Assembly (NCBI GenBank): GCA_046260155.1
Contig: JBJYXV010000079.1
Location: 14,657-78,656 of the forward strand
Length of the DNA stretch: 64,000 bases
Reading direction: 5' to 3'
From: PFL25 sp046260155
Lineage (GTDB): Bacteria; Chloroflexota; Anaerolineae; Anaerolineales; UBA4823
The notes below the pieces were generated by a model. It saw nothing but the letters and a program-made list of their open reading frames with translations, searched no databases and was not told the origin of the DNA. Below are positions 33,364 to 42,590 of the stretch, one piece after another (position 1 is the stretch's first letter; each line of letters opens with the position of its first letter). The translations under genes were made by a program, and so were the position numbers.

Positions 33364-34065
33364 TCAACCCGCATATAATATTCGTCCACAGGCATCACAG
33401 CGTGTGATCTTGTTTGGCATCTGGGCCGAACTGAAGGTGGAAGCGGTCAATGTAGAACCACATGCAGCGCAGCTTTTTTCAATCACTTGAGCTACTGCAC
33501 GGCCATTTTTCTGTTCCCTGAGGGTATTGTAGAGCGTTATTGCCCGGGAATCAATGGTCGAAGCGGCTGCTGCGCGTTCCGACTCGTTAACCTCCAGTTC
33601 GTGGAGTAGATCTGATTTTTCCCTTTCAAGGATCTGTTTTTGCTCAGCGACTTTCTGCTCAGTATCTTTGAGTTCCTGGCTGGCTTGAATGGTTACTGTT
33701 TCTGCCTCATCCAATTCGAGCATCGCTTCGAGCTGTGTATCTTCTAAAGTTACCAGATATTTTTTTAGGAACTCGGACTCGTGCTGGAGATCCTGAAGTT
33801 CCTTAGGATTAGAGATTTTCCCCCCATACAATGCCGCCTGGGAACGCTCAATTTTCAGCCGCTGTTGCTTAACATTCTCTTCTGCCACGCGGAGATTCTG
33901 TTCTGCTTCGAAGAAATTTCTTTGTGTTTGTTCATAATTTTGCTTGGATAATCGAATTTCAAAATTGTCTGCGAGCAAACGATCAATCTCAGCTAGGCGA
34001 GCTTGTCCCTTATCGATGATGCTGTCAATCTGCTGTAGGCGGAAGAGTTTAAAAGATTCGCTCAT
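33364..34065 (-). CDS. Coiled-coil protein with C-terminal C4 zinc ribbon (zf-RING_7)
   Basis: A 233-residue protein; ATG at 34065 chosen because a -10 box sits directly upstream and the 12 residues before it are not conserved. About 170 residues of antiparallel coiled coil (MSESFKLFRLQQIDSIIDKG) are followed by a zinc ribbon with two CxxC pairs (SCAACGST, RCDACGRIL). This is the CT398-like family, proposed to act with RNase H-type or flagellar/secretion genes; role unresolved. Its stop TGA overlaps the TTG/ATG start of the NACHT-like gene, so both are in one operon. Confidence 0.85.
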   Translation of the reverse strand: MSESFKLFRLQQIDSIIDKGQARLAEIDRLLADNFEIRLSKQNYEQTQRNFFEAEQNLRVAEENVKQQRLKIERSQAALYGGKISNPKELQDLQHESEFLKKYLVTLEDTQLEAMLELDEAETVTIQASQELKDTEQKVAEQKQILEREKSDLLHELEVNESERAAAASTIDSRAITLYNTLREQKNGRAVAQVIEKSCAACGSTLTASTFSSAQMPNKITRCDACGRILYAG

Positions 34066-34072
34066 GGTGAAA

Positions 34073-34101
34073 ATTATAGAAGGGGAACTCGTAAAGCACA
34101 A
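34073..34101 (-). promoter_or_regulatory. Promoter with start site at the AUG (leaderless)
   Basis: On the minus strand TTGTGC (34101-34096), 17 bp and a perfect TATAAT (34078-34073) are found only 7 bp before the ATG at 34065. Transcription would begin at about the A of AUG, making a leaderless message. No ribosome site is seen. Confidence 0.55.
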
Positions 34102-34190
34102 GGGCAGCTAACAAATGCAATAATCATTCCAGGCAAAAAAATTGCAACTTACGAATGTGTCAAGCGGAATGTCTTACTTGGCAATAAGGA

Positions 34191-34196
34191 TAAAAT
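34191..34196 (+). promoter_or_regulatory. -10 box adjacent to start codon (leaderless)
   Basis: TAAAAT ends 6 bp before the ATG at 34203 and no ribosome site is visible, so the message probably starts at the AUG. The -35 region is weak. It mirrors the leaderless promoter of the divergent gene. Confidence 0.4.
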
Positions 34197-34202
34197 ATTT
34201 TT

Positions 34203-35801
34203 ATGCGGCGTTTGCAGCGCAATTGGTTACCAATCCTGCTGGGGTGCAGCTTCATCTTGCTGGTATCGCTTCCCTATATCTGGGCATACCAGAGTTCAGA
34301 CCGCTTTCATTCCTTTGGGGGATTCCTGCTCAATCCGATAGATGGGAATTCATACCTCGCCAAAATGTACCAGGGCTGGCAGGGGAATTGGCGTTTCCAG
34401 CTGCCATATACCGCTGAACCCGGTGAGGGTGGCTACCTATTCCTGTTTTACCTGGCGTTGGGACATCTTGCCCGTATTACCAGCCTGGGAAATCAAACCG
34501 TTTTTCACCTGGCTCGCATCGCAGGTGCAGTGGCACTGGTGTACAGCTTGTGGAATTTCTATGCGAAGATTTTTGATCGTAAAAGGATTAGGTGGATTGC
34601 ATTTGGTTTCTCTCTTTTTGGCTCAGGCTTAGGGTGGCTGGCTTCCTTTTATGGCGTTTTCAGCGCAGATTTCTGGGTTGCTGAAGGTTATCCATTTCTT
34701 GCGGCTTTCGCAAATCCACATTTCCCTTTGGGCTTTGCGATAATGCTCTCGATCTTGGCTCTCACAATTGGTGAAGCGGATGGCTCCCTAGTTGGGTTCT
34801 CAAGACTCGACATGATCTGGTTGTTTGCTGGTGGTTTTATCCTTGCCAATATTCTGCCATTCGGAGTCGTGATCGCGATAGTCGTCCTTGCGGGTAGCCT
34901 GGCATGGGGAACATGGGAGATCCTCAGAACTGCAACCAATCAGCTCTCCTTGATTAACGTTGTAAAATCACAATTAATAAATACTCGTGAGGGACAGGCA
35001 CTGATCTTTATGCTTCTGGGAGGCGGTCCGGTTCTGGTGTACCAATTCTGGGTAAGCAACAGCGATCCAGTCCTGCTCATCTGGAATACTCAGAATATTA
35101 CTGCTTCCCCACCTGCCTGGGATTTGCTGATTTCTTATGCGCCAATCCTGTTGTTTGCGCTGCCAGGGGCGATACTGGTTGCCAAAGTACATGCAGTAAA
35201 AGTGAAAATATTGGTTGTGTGGGCAGTATTGGGTTTGCTGCTGGTGTATGTCCCCTGGAGTTTGCAGCGCCGCTTTATTTCGGGATACTTGATCCCGCTG
35301 GCTGGTTTAGCTGCTTACGGGATAGATACTATTTTTAACCGGCGGAGATCGTTTGGAATTGCAGCTTTGGTCCTGGTGATCGTTTTGATCGTACCGACGA
35401 ATTTAATGATTCTGCTGGGTAGCATCCAGGCTGTCCAGGAAAAGAAAGACAGTATCTTTTTATCTGGGGATGAAATCCTTGGATTGACATGGCTCGAGGA
35501 CCACACGGATGAAAAAGCTTTGGTCCTGGCCAGCCCGCAAATGGGCCTGTACATCCCTGCATTTACCGGGAGGCGTGTATTTTACGGGCACCCCTATGAA
35601 ACCGCAAATGCTCCTCAAATGGAAGTGTTGGTGAGTGAATTCTTTTCCCCTGGCGGTAGCAACAAGGGTAAATCCGCGTTTCAGGGAGCGGATTATATAT
35701 TCTTTGGCAACCGAGAACGCAAGCTGGGTGCGGAAGCTCTCGGCCCGGAATTCGAATTGGTATATGAATCCGGGGACGTGCAGATCGTAAAGTTCAAATG
35801 A
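34203..35801 (+). CDS. Polytopic membrane protein, GT-C-like
   Basis: A 532-residue membrane protein with about eleven helices and a soluble C-terminal end of about 110 residues (GLTWLEDHTDEKALVLASP; YIFFGNRERKLG). The outer loop after helix 1 has NPIDGNSYLAKMYQGWQG, similar in position to the Asp-containing loop in GT-C transferases. It is not closely like any named family I recall. The C-terminal part resembles those of the GT39-like genes at the window start. Envelope glycan or lipid-linked sugar transfer is a reasonable inference. Confidence 0.65.
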   Translation: MRRLQRNWLPILLGCSFILLVSLPYIWAYQSSDRFHSFGGFLLNPIDGNSYLAKMYQGWQGNWRFQLPYTAEPGEGGYLFLFYLALGHLARITSLGNQTVFHLARIAGAVALVYSLWNFYAKIFDRKRIRWIAFGFSLFGSGLGWLASFYGVFSADFWVAEGYPFLAAFANPHFPLGFAIMLSILALTIGEADGSLVGFSRLDMIWLFAGGFILANILPFGVVIAIVVLAGSLAWGTWEILRTATNQLSLINVVKSQLINTREGQALIFMLLGGGPVLVYQFWVSNSDPVLLIWNTQNITASPPAWDLLISYAPILLFALPGAILVAKVHAVKVKILVVWAVLGLLLVYVPWSLQRRFISGYLIPLAGLAAYGIDTIFNRRRSFGIAALVLVIVLIVPTNLMILLGSIQAVQEKKDSIFLSGDEILGLTWLEDHTDEKALVLASPQMGLYIPAFTGRRVFYGHPYETANAPQMEVLVSEFFSPGGSNKGKSAFQGADYIFFGNRERKLGAEALGPEFELVYESGDVQIVKFK

Positions 35802-35876
35802 ACCAAATTTCCGATTTAATCATCGGGATCCTCCGAAAATCGAACCTGAAAGAGGGCAATCTTGAATGAGAAGCCC

Positions 35877-35882
35877 TTGACA
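35877..35882 (+). promoter_or_regulatory. Possible -35 box before the YfhO-like gene
   Basis: A consensus TTGACA lies 33 bp before the ATG at 35916, but the -10 position (AGGATAT at 18 bp) is poor. It may be a weak or activator-dependent promoter. Confidence 0.25.
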
Positions 35883-35915
35883 ATGGGAAATCCACCGAGA
35901 GGATATCAGTAGCGA

Positions 35916-38021
35916 ATGAGTTTTTCCAGGTTCAATCGAATCCCAATCGCCTGGCTGCTGGTTATGCCAGTCTTGTTGTTGCTGCCTGCTATGTTCTCTT
36001 TCCCGTACCCTGCAGGGGGCGCTGCTTTTTCGGATCTGGTGATCACGCACTACCCGAACGCGATTTTCCTCCGGCAATCAATTCTTGTTTCTGGCGAAAT
36101 CCCATTCTGGTCCACGAGCATCCTAAGTGGATACCCGTTCGCAGCAAATCCACTTTCTGGTCTCTGGTATCCACCGGGATGGTTCGCATTATTGCTGCCC
36201 TTACCTTTCGGATTCAACCTGATGATTGCCTTGCACCTGATCATAGGGGGTTACGGATTGTACCGGCTGATGCGGGAGGAGGGGCTTGGACAGCAACCGG
36301 CACTTGTCGCAGGGCTTAGCTTTGCGCTGCTTCCGAAATTATTCGCCCATTATGGTGCCGGTCATCTAACACTACTTTACGCGATCCCCCTGACACCCTG
36401 GTTGCTATTTTTTCAGCGTAGAGCTCGAAATGGGAACAGCCGGTTCAGGATCCCTCCTGGCTTGATTTTAGCGCTGATAATTCTCGCGGATGTACGTTGG
36501 GGAGCATTCGCGATCCTGTTCTGGTGGGCTTACGCTGTCTTCCACAATAATACGGGCTGGCGGAAATTATTTAGTAGGCTGCTCATCCAGACCGGGTTAG
36601 CGCTGTTGCTGGCAGCGCCTTTGCTCATACCACTGCTTGAGTTTTCAAGGCTCTCTACTCGCTCACTGCTTACAGCCAGCGATGTGTTAACCTTCTCCCT
36701 GCCAGTTATGAACCTTCTAGGTTTGTTATTTCCTAATCCAGCCACGAACCATGAATGGGTGCTCTACGGCAGCGGTGTTGTCGTTTTGCTGGCTTTCGCT
36801 GGGTTGATAACCAGGAAATCCAATAAGAATGAATATTTCTGGGGATTAACCATTTTACTTGGCATCCTGATTGCCTTGGGTGGACAAATTCCCGGTGCCG
36901 GGGTGATCTCAATTCTTCCCCTTGTGAGCTGGCTGAGAGTCCCCTCGCGGGCACTCTTCCTTACCGGTATAGGGATTGCTTCATTGGCGGGATATGGGGC
37001 CGATGCGATCTTGAAAAAATCTCCTGTTAAACGAGCTAAAGTTTTTACATTACTGTTATTTAGTTGCATCCTGTTCTCCATTTTCCTGTCGGGCGGGCTA
37101 TACCTGGTTTCGGAGGAGTTTCCGGTGGAGTTGTTTTGGGGGACCATCAGTATCATTACAGGCGCGGTATGGATATGGGCAGGGATACGGGAAATCGTTC
37201 CCGGTAAGGTCTGGATTGCTGGCGTTTTATTGATCCTGGTCATTGATCTCTCTTATTTTGATTCAAAGGTTTTCGTCAGCAAGAGCGTGGATGATGTCTT
37301 GGGGGAACGGGAAGGGGTTGCTGAATTTATTCATTCACAGGGAGAGAATGGACGCACCTACTCTCCATCCTATAGTATTCCCCAGCAAATTGCCATCCGA
37401 TATGGCTTGCATCTGACAGACGGCGTCGATCCATTACAGATTGCCAGTTACGCAGAATTCATGGATCAGGCCAGCGGTGTTCCAAGGGATGGTTACAGTG
37501 TCACTTTGCCTCCTTTCGCCAGCGGAAAACCCGCAACAGATAACAAAAATTACTCGCCGGACGCAGGTAAATTGGGCATTTTAAATGTGGGTTACGTAGT
37601 ATCAGATTTTCAATTAAAAGTCCCGGAATTAACAGAAGTAAAATCCATCGACGGGGTGATCATTTATCAAAACGAGAAAAAAAGATCACCAGCCTGGGTT
37701 CAATCTGGTATCCTCACAAATCCTCAGGAAATCAGGCCAGCTGAGGTTGTGCAGCGAAGTGCCAACAAGATGCAGATTTCAGCCACGGGTCCGGGAACCC
37801 TGGTGGTATCAGAAGTCATGTATCCAGGTTGGAGGCTTGAGGTAGATGGAAAACCAGCAGAACTGTCTAGCCTGTACACTGTACTGATGAGTACAGCCCT
37901 GGAATCGGGAAAGCACGAAATCCTGTTGCAGTTTCAACCAGCCAGTGTTTATCTTGGTTTAATCCTTTGCGGTCTGGGTATCCTGGTCATGGTGGGGATG
38001 ATCTGGATGAAGTGGGAATGA
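35916..38021 (+). CDS. YfhO-like large membrane protein
   Basis: A 701-residue protein with about twelve helices and a C-terminal extracytoplasmic domain that ends with a last helix. The N-terminal outer loop has FSDLVITHYPNAIFLRQS and SGEIPFWSTSILSGYPFAANP, typical of YfhO (PF09586) proteins. The end shows the YfhO beta-domain pattern: VSEVMYPGWRLEVDGKPAEL then VLMSTALESGKHEILLQFQP. YfhO family members are required for glycosylation of lipoteichoic acid in Gram-positives and act as GT-C transferases. Here the acceptor is unknown. A paralogue lies 1 kb downstream. Confidence 0.8.
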   Translation: MSFSRFNRIPIAWLLVMPVLLLLPAMFSFPYPAGGAAFSDLVITHYPNAIFLRQSILVSGEIPFWSTSILSGYPFAANPLSGLWYPPGWFALLLPLPFGFNLMIALHLIIGGYGLYRLMREEGLGQQPALVAGLSFALLPKLFAHYGAGHLTLLYAIPLTPWLLFFQRRARNGNSRFRIPPGLILALIILADVRWGAFAILFWWAYAVFHNNTGWRKLFSRLLIQTGLALLLAAPLLIPLLEFSRLSTRSLLTASDVLTFSLPVMNLLGLLFPNPATNHEWVLYGSGVVVLLAFAGLITRKSNKNEYFWGLTILLGILIALGGQIPGAGVISILPLVSWLRVPSRALFLTGIGIASLAGYGADAILKKSPVKRAKVFTLLLFSCILFSIFLSGGLYLVSEEFPVELFWGTISIITGAVWIWAGIREIVPGKVWIAGVLLILVIDLSYFDSKVFVSKSVDDVLGEREGVAEFIHSQGENGRTYSPSYSIPQQIAIRYGLHLTDGVDPLQIASYAEFMDQASGVPRDGYSVTLPPFASGKPATDNKNYSPDAGKLGILNVGYVVSDFQLKVPELTEVKSIDGVIIYQNEKKRSPAWVQSGILTNPQEIRPAEVVQRSANKMQISATGPGTLVVSEVMYPGWRLEVDGKPAELSSLYTVLMSTALESGKHEILLQFQPASVYLGLILCGLGILVMVGMIWMKWE

Positions 38022-38061
38022 ATTTTTAGGGGCAGGATTCAAACCACATTAAAACTTACAG

Positions 38062-38090
38062 TTGTGTTAGCCGCATTTTGATGATAAAAT
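38062..38090 (+). promoter_or_regulatory. Promoter of the OmpR-type regulator gene
   Basis: TTGTGT (38062-38067), a 17-bp spacer and an extended -10 TGATAAAAT (38082-38090). The transcript leader would be about 50 nt. A 5-bp inverted repeat (GTAAC and GTTAC, 38092-38113) just downstream might be an operator. Confidence 0.55.
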
Positions 38091-38146
38091 GGTAACAAAT
38101 CAATAACAGTTACGTAAGAGAATAGGTTTTATACTGGAGGAAACCC

Positions 38147-38935
38147 ATGCTCAACCTCCCCAGCGAATACCGGGATGGTGCTGCTACCCACAAAGGGGTG
38201 GACTTAGACACTATCCAGGCCAGGTCGTCCGCCCGGCGAGCCTTGATTGTTGATGATGATCCAGATACAGTAGACCTGATAAAAATAATCTTCAGGAATG
38301 CGGGAATCGATGTTGTTGGTGCCTTCAGTGGTAAAGAGGCAATCCAAAAATGTTCTGATTCGCTGCCATCGGTGATCTTACTTGATCTCATGATGCCGGA
38401 CATGGATGGCTGGGAGACTTTTGACAATATTCGCCAGATGACGGATGCACCGGTGATTGTTATTTCTGCGGATACAAAGAAAGAAAATGTTGTCAAGGGA
38501 TTAAATTCCGGTTTTGACGATTATGTGACCAAGCCTTTCTTCCCTCCGGAACTCGTCGCGCGGGTTAATACGGTACTCAGGCGGTCAGGAAGCAGCCGGC
38601 AGCTGACCAAAAAGATCTTTCGAGAAATTCAGATGAGCATCGATTTTGAAACCCATGAAATTCGATTGCGGGGAAAGGATATCCACCTTTCGGCGCGTGA
38701 ATTCGCACTGCTCGAAGTGCTGGCAGCGAAAGCTCCCCGGCTGGTCCGATACGAAGAAATCGCCATCAAAATCTGGGACAAGGATGATTACAAGGTCCGC
38801 AACCGGATTAAGTACCTGATCTACCTGCTCCGTCAAAAAGTCGAGATCGATCCGAACGATCCACAGTTGATCATCAACAGGGAAGGTCTAGGCTACGAGT
38901 TGGACACGAAAGAAAAAACAGAACCGCTCGTGTAA
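38147..38935 (+). CDS. OmpR/PhoB-type response regulator
   Basis: A 262-residue protein. An unusual N-terminal extension of about 28 residues precedes the receiver (RALIVDDDPDTVDLI; phosphoacceptor in LLDLMMPDMDG; IVISADTKKENV; conserved Lys in DDYVTKPF). The C-terminal winged-helix DNA-binding domain shows LSAREFALLEVLAAKAPRLV and RNRIKYLIYLLRQKVE. No histidine kinase is adjacent, so it is an orphan here. TGGAGG lies 8 bp before the ATG and a terminator follows. It stands between two YfhO-like genes and may regulate them. Confidence 0.92.
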   Translation: MLNLPSEYRDGAATHKGVDLDTIQARSSARRALIVDDDPDTVDLIKIIFRNAGIDVVGAFSGKEAIQKCSDSLPSVILLDLMMPDMDGWETFDNIRQMTDAPVIVISADTKKENVVKGLNSGFDDYVTKPFFPPELVARVNTVLRRSGSSRQLTKKIFREIQMSIDFETHEIRLRGKDIHLSAREFALLEVLAAKAPRLVRYEEIAIKIWDKDDYKVRNRIKYLIYLLRQKVEIDPNDPQLIINREGLGYELDTKEKTEPLV

Positions 38936-38960
38936 GTGATCCAGCGATCAGTTTATTCAT

Positions 38961-38996
38961 AAAAGACCGGGACCTGCTCCTGGTCTTTTTCTTTTT
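38961..38996 (+). terminator. Rho-independent terminator after the regulator gene
   Basis: AAAAGACC and GGTCTTTTT arms with an inner GG/CC pair and an 8-nt loop, followed by CTTTTT. Confidence 0.85.
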
Positions 38997-39024
38997 AGAA
39001 AGCTCACCCTGAAGCAGGTAAATC

Positions 39025-39033
39025 TGATAGAAT
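39025..39033 (+). promoter_or_regulatory. Extended -10 element close to start codon
   Basis: TGATAGAAT ends 8 bp before the ATG at 39042. An extended -10 can act without a -35. With start-point spacing of 6-8 bp the message would be leaderless or nearly so; there is no good ribosome site. Confidence 0.4.
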
Positions 39034-39041
39034 TTTCAGGC

Positions 39042-41540
39042 ATGGCACAGCGATCATCACGATTTGCATACTTAGTTCTTTTTGTATTCCCTTTTACCCT
39101 TTTTGCTGGGACCATTTTGGGTAGGAAAGCCTTATTTTGGGGGACACCGCTTAATCAATTTGTACCCTGGTGGGCATATGCCTGGGATTCGGTAAATTCC
39201 GGTTTGTTCCCGCTTTGGAACAACCTGCTTGGAATGAGTGCACCTTTAGCTGCAAATTATCAAAGTGCATTGTTTTACCCCCTGACCTGGTTGTACTACC
39301 TGGTATACACGGCAGGGGGTACAGGCGCGATGGCCTGGTTCCTGGCGGTCATGGTTGTCCTGCATCTTTTTTGGGCCGGACTGGGAATGGCACTGCTTGT
39401 TCGTGAATTGAAATTGGGGAGATTTGCACAAATTGTGGCTGGTCTGTCGTTCAGTTTAAGCGGCTACCTGGTCGCGCGCGCAGGTTTTTTGTCAATTAAC
39501 GCTGCTGCTGCCTGGCTGCCATGGGTCATACTCGGTGGCACGAAATTGGTGAATGGTCTCAGGCCTGCCCCAGCTGGTCGAATATTCACACAGGGTACAC
39601 TTGCCGGGTGGCTGCCAGGATACCTGCTGCTGGTTTTCTCCTTCAGCATGCAGCTGCTCGCTGGGCACGCCCAAACTGCATGGTACAGCTTGCTGCTGGC
39701 GTTAATTTGGGTTGTTTATTTCTCCATTCTCGATCCTTGGTTTGAGAAAAAGAAACCAGGAGGAGAGATTTTTTCTGCTTCCGGTCCCAAAGAAGCCCAG
39801 GAATATTTGGGAGAAATCGAAGCCAATGAGCAACAAGCAGGATCTTGGGGAATCTTCACACTGGTGATCATGGTAGTCAGCGCTATAGTGCTCGCGGTCG
39901 GGTTAAGTGCTGTGCAGCTGTTACCCACAGCCGAATACCTGTTGGAGTCGCAGCGTGCTGCAGCAGTAGATTATGAATTTGCGATGACATATTCATTCTG
40001 GCCCTGGCGATTCTTGTCCTTCATCGCGCCGGGGTTGTTCGGGAATCCTGGCCTGGGTGATTACTGGGGATATGCAAATTACTGGGAAGATGCGATTTAT
40101 ATTGGGTTGGTGCCGTTCGTGCTTGCAATCGCAGCGATTGTATCCTGGGGCAGGAATCTCCCCCGGAAAACTTTAGTAAATTCCCGATTGATTTTGTTCC
40201 TGGTGGCAATTATTTTGTTCGCATTCTTGATGGCATTGGGTAAAAATACTCCAGTTTTCCCTTGGCTTTACCGGAATGTGCCAACGTTTGACATGTTCCA
40301 GGCGCCGACACGATTCTCCATACTGGCAATCTTTGCTTTCGCAATCCTTGCAGCAGTCGGTGCTGAGTCCTGGACTCGCCCGAAAGGGAAGAAACTCTAT
40401 TGGTTGCGCCTGGGTGTGATGGCTGCAGCTGCGATCACGATCGGCGCTTTGCTGGCGTTATTCTTGTCACAAACTTTTCCGGTTGACATTCGGACTTCAT
40501 TTATCAGGGGGACAGTCTGGCTGGGTTTATGGGCGTTTGGTCTTGGAATCCTTGCCTTGAAATCACCTCCTGGGGAGCTTTCAATCCAGGATCGAGAGTG
40601 GAGCTGGTGGCAGTGGGGGGTCATTGGTTGGATTGGGGTAAATCTTGTGATAGCTGGATGGGGACTTAATCCTAGTGTAGGATTGGACGTATACACCGAC
40701 CCCTTACCGACGGCTGAAAAATTGCGGCTTGAGTTAGATGGGGGTCGGATCTATCTGAGTGCAGAGGATGAAGAATTCTTAAAATTCGAACGCTTCTTGC
40801 GCTTTGACACTTTCTATCCATTCCAGGAGGGGGAGGATTGGCAAAGCCTGCGCGCTTCGCTATTGCCAAATATCACACTTTTGGATCAGCTGAATTCTGC
40901 GAATAATTTTGATCCCCTCTTACCCGGGAGATATTCCACCTGGATGGAGGTATTTGGAGCTGCAGATCCAGAATTACAGGAGCAAATGCTGAACCTGATG
41001 GGGGTTACAGTAGTAGAAAGCATAGACTTAAACGAGACCAATGGTATCCGATTTGACAGCCGGAAAGCGTATCCCCGATTTCGCTGGGCGAGTTGTGGAA
41101 TACAGGTTGATGGTGGAAATTCGGCGATCGACTTGCTTCGCTCTGGCACAATTAATCATGACAGCGAGGTTATCCTTGAATCAGGAGCAGGATTAGCGGC
41201 TTCAATTTGCCAGGAAAAAAACGCGGCTGAGATTCAGGTAATAGATGATCAACCGAACGGGAGTCTCGTGCAGGTAAAATCACCCTCGGACGGGTACTTA
41301 GTGATTGCGGATGTTTGGTACCCAGGTTGGCGAGCTTATGTGGATGGCGATGAGACCATAATAAGACAGGCGAACTATCTCTTCCGGGCAATTGAGCTGC
41401 CCTCTGGCCAACATGAGGTTAGAATTGTTTACCGACCGAAATATTTTTATGTGGGAATTTTTGTCAGCGGTGCAGGATTAATCGTGCTGATCGTGCTCGT
41501 TTTGGTCTGGTTGAAAATGAAAATACCATCAGCATCCTAA
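39042..41540 (+). CDS. YfhO family membrane protein
   Basis: An 832-residue protein and the clearest YfhO member here. It begins with a signal-anchor and an outer loop (TPLNQFVPWWAYAWDSVNSG, then NNLLGMSAPLAANYQSALFYP). About twelve helices follow, then a 230-residue extracytoplasmic region and a last helix. The C-terminal motif VWYPGWRAYVDGDE...LPSGQHEVRIVYRP is diagnostic. By analogy with YfhO/GtcA systems it should transfer a hexose from undecaprenyl-phosphate to an envelope polymer. A cytoplasmic insertion of about 60 charged residues near 235-265 is unusual. Confidence 0.85.
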   Translation: MAQRSSRFAYLVLFVFPFTLFAGTILGRKALFWGTPLNQFVPWWAYAWDSVNSGLFPLWNNLLGMSAPLAANYQSALFYPLTWLYYLVYTAGGTGAMAWFLAVMVVLHLFWAGLGMALLVRELKLGRFAQIVAGLSFSLSGYLVARAGFLSINAAAAWLPWVILGGTKLVNGLRPAPAGRIFTQGTLAGWLPGYLLLVFSFSMQLLAGHAQTAWYSLLLALIWVVYFSILDPWFEKKKPGGEIFSASGPKEAQEYLGEIEANEQQAGSWGIFTLVIMVVSAIVLAVGLSAVQLLPTAEYLLESQRAAAVDYEFAMTYSFWPWRFLSFIAPGLFGNPGLGDYWGYANYWEDAIYIGLVPFVLAIAAIVSWGRNLPRKTLVNSRLILFLVAIILFAFLMALGKNTPVFPWLYRNVPTFDMFQAPTRFSILAIFAFAILAAVGAESWTRPKGKKLYWLRLGVMAAAAITIGALLALFLSQTFPVDIRTSFIRGTVWLGLWAFGLGILALKSPPGELSIQDREWSWWQWGVIGWIGVNLVIAGWGLNPSVGLDVYTDPLPTAEKLRLELDGGRIYLSAEDEEFLKFERFLRFDTFYPFQEGEDWQSLRASLLPNITLLDQLNSANNFDPLLPGRYSTWMEVFGAADPELQEQMLNLMGVTVVESIDLNETNGIRFDSRKAYPRFRWASCGIQVDGGNSAIDLLRSGTINHDSEVILESGAGLAASICQEKNAAEIQVIDDQPNGSLVQVKSPSDGYLVIADVWYPGWRAYVDGDETIIRQANYLFRAIELPSGQHEVRIVYRPKYFYVGIFVSGAGLIVLIVLVLVWLKMKIPSAS

Positions 41541-41620
41541 GGCACAGAGAAAATGTAAGACAATGGACACAGTAAAAAATTACAATATATTCGAAGGATC
41601 ATGACTATCAGACTACCCTT

Positions 41621-42589
41621 ATGGAGCAGCAAATGATAAATGTTCAAGATTTTTCCACCCGCTTGATTAAGAATATTGAAAATGTAATTATCGGCAAGCG
41701 CGAAACCGTAGAATTTTCAGTGATTACCTTACTCTGCCAAGGACATCTGCTGATTGAAGACGTACCGGGCGTTGGAAAAACAATGCTTGCTCGCAGTGTC
41801 GCTCGTTCGATCGGTTGTTCTTTCAGCCGCATCCAATTCACCCCGGATATGCTCCCAAGTGATGTCACCGGAGTTTCAATCTTCAACCAGGTGAGCCGTG
41901 AGTTCGAGTATCGACCTGGACCGATCATCGCACAAATTGTTCTTGCTGATGAAATCAACCGGGCTACTCCGAAAACCCAGGCTGCCCTGTTGGAGGCCAT
42001 GGAGGAACGCCAGGTTACCGTGGATGGTGTGACGCACTTCCTGCCAAAACCATTCATGGTAATGGCAACTCAAAATCCGATCGAATATGAGGGTACCTTC
42101 CCGCTTCCAGAAGCACAGCTCGATCGCTTCTTATTACGGGTAAAGCTCGGTTATCCGAACACGAGTGATGAAATCAAGGTTCTGGAAAGGCAACAATTCC
42201 AACACCCTATCGAGGTGTTGCAGCAGGTGGTCAGTGAAGATGAGGTCCTGCAAGCCCAGGAAGCGGTCAGGGAAATTTTTGTCTCCGAAGAGCTGAAGAA
42301 TTACATGGTTGAGATTACACGCAGGACGCGCGATTTCCAGGATGTTTACTTAGGGGCAAGCCCGCGTGGAAGCCTGACCTTGTTCCGCACGAGCCAGGCC
42401 CGGGCTGCGATCTTCGGCCGCGCATTTGTCCTTCCAGATGATGTTAAAGCACTCGCTGAAGCTGCGTTATGCCACCGGGTAATCCTGGGTCCTGCTGCCC
42501 GCCTGCGGGATGTCGATGAGGCAGAAGTGATTAAGGAAATCCTGAGCATCGTTCCAGTCCCAGGTGGGGATTTGAGCAAGGGAGTTTGA
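41621..42589 (+). CDS. MoxR family AAA+ ATPase
   Basis: A 322-residue AAA+ protein. Walker A is DVPGVGKTMLARS, Walker B IVLADEINRATPKTQAALLEAMEE, sensor ATQNPIEYEGTFPLPEAQLDRFL and the C-terminal lid contains SPRGSLTLFRTSQARAAI. MoxR ATPases are chaperones that mature partner proteins, usually those with a von Willebrand domain or DUF58. The DUF58 gene starts directly behind. A second ATG at 41633 with GGAG 6 bp upstream is an equally good start. Confidence 0.94.
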   Translation: MEQQMINVQDFSTRLIKNIENVIIGKRETVEFSVITLLCQGHLLIEDVPGVGKTMLARSVARSIGCSFSRIQFTPDMLPSDVTGVSIFNQVSREFEYRPGPIIAQIVLADEINRATPKTQAALLEAMEERQVTVDGVTHFLPKPFMVMATQNPIEYEGTFPLPEAQLDRFLLRVKLGYPNTSDEIKVLERQQFQHPIEVLQQVVSEDEVLQAQEAVREIFVSEELKNYMVEITRRTRDFQDVYLGASPRGSLTLFRTSQARAAIFGRAFVLPDDVKALAEAALCHRVILGPAARLRDVDEAEVIKEILSIVPVPGGDLSKGV

Positions 42590-42590
42590 T

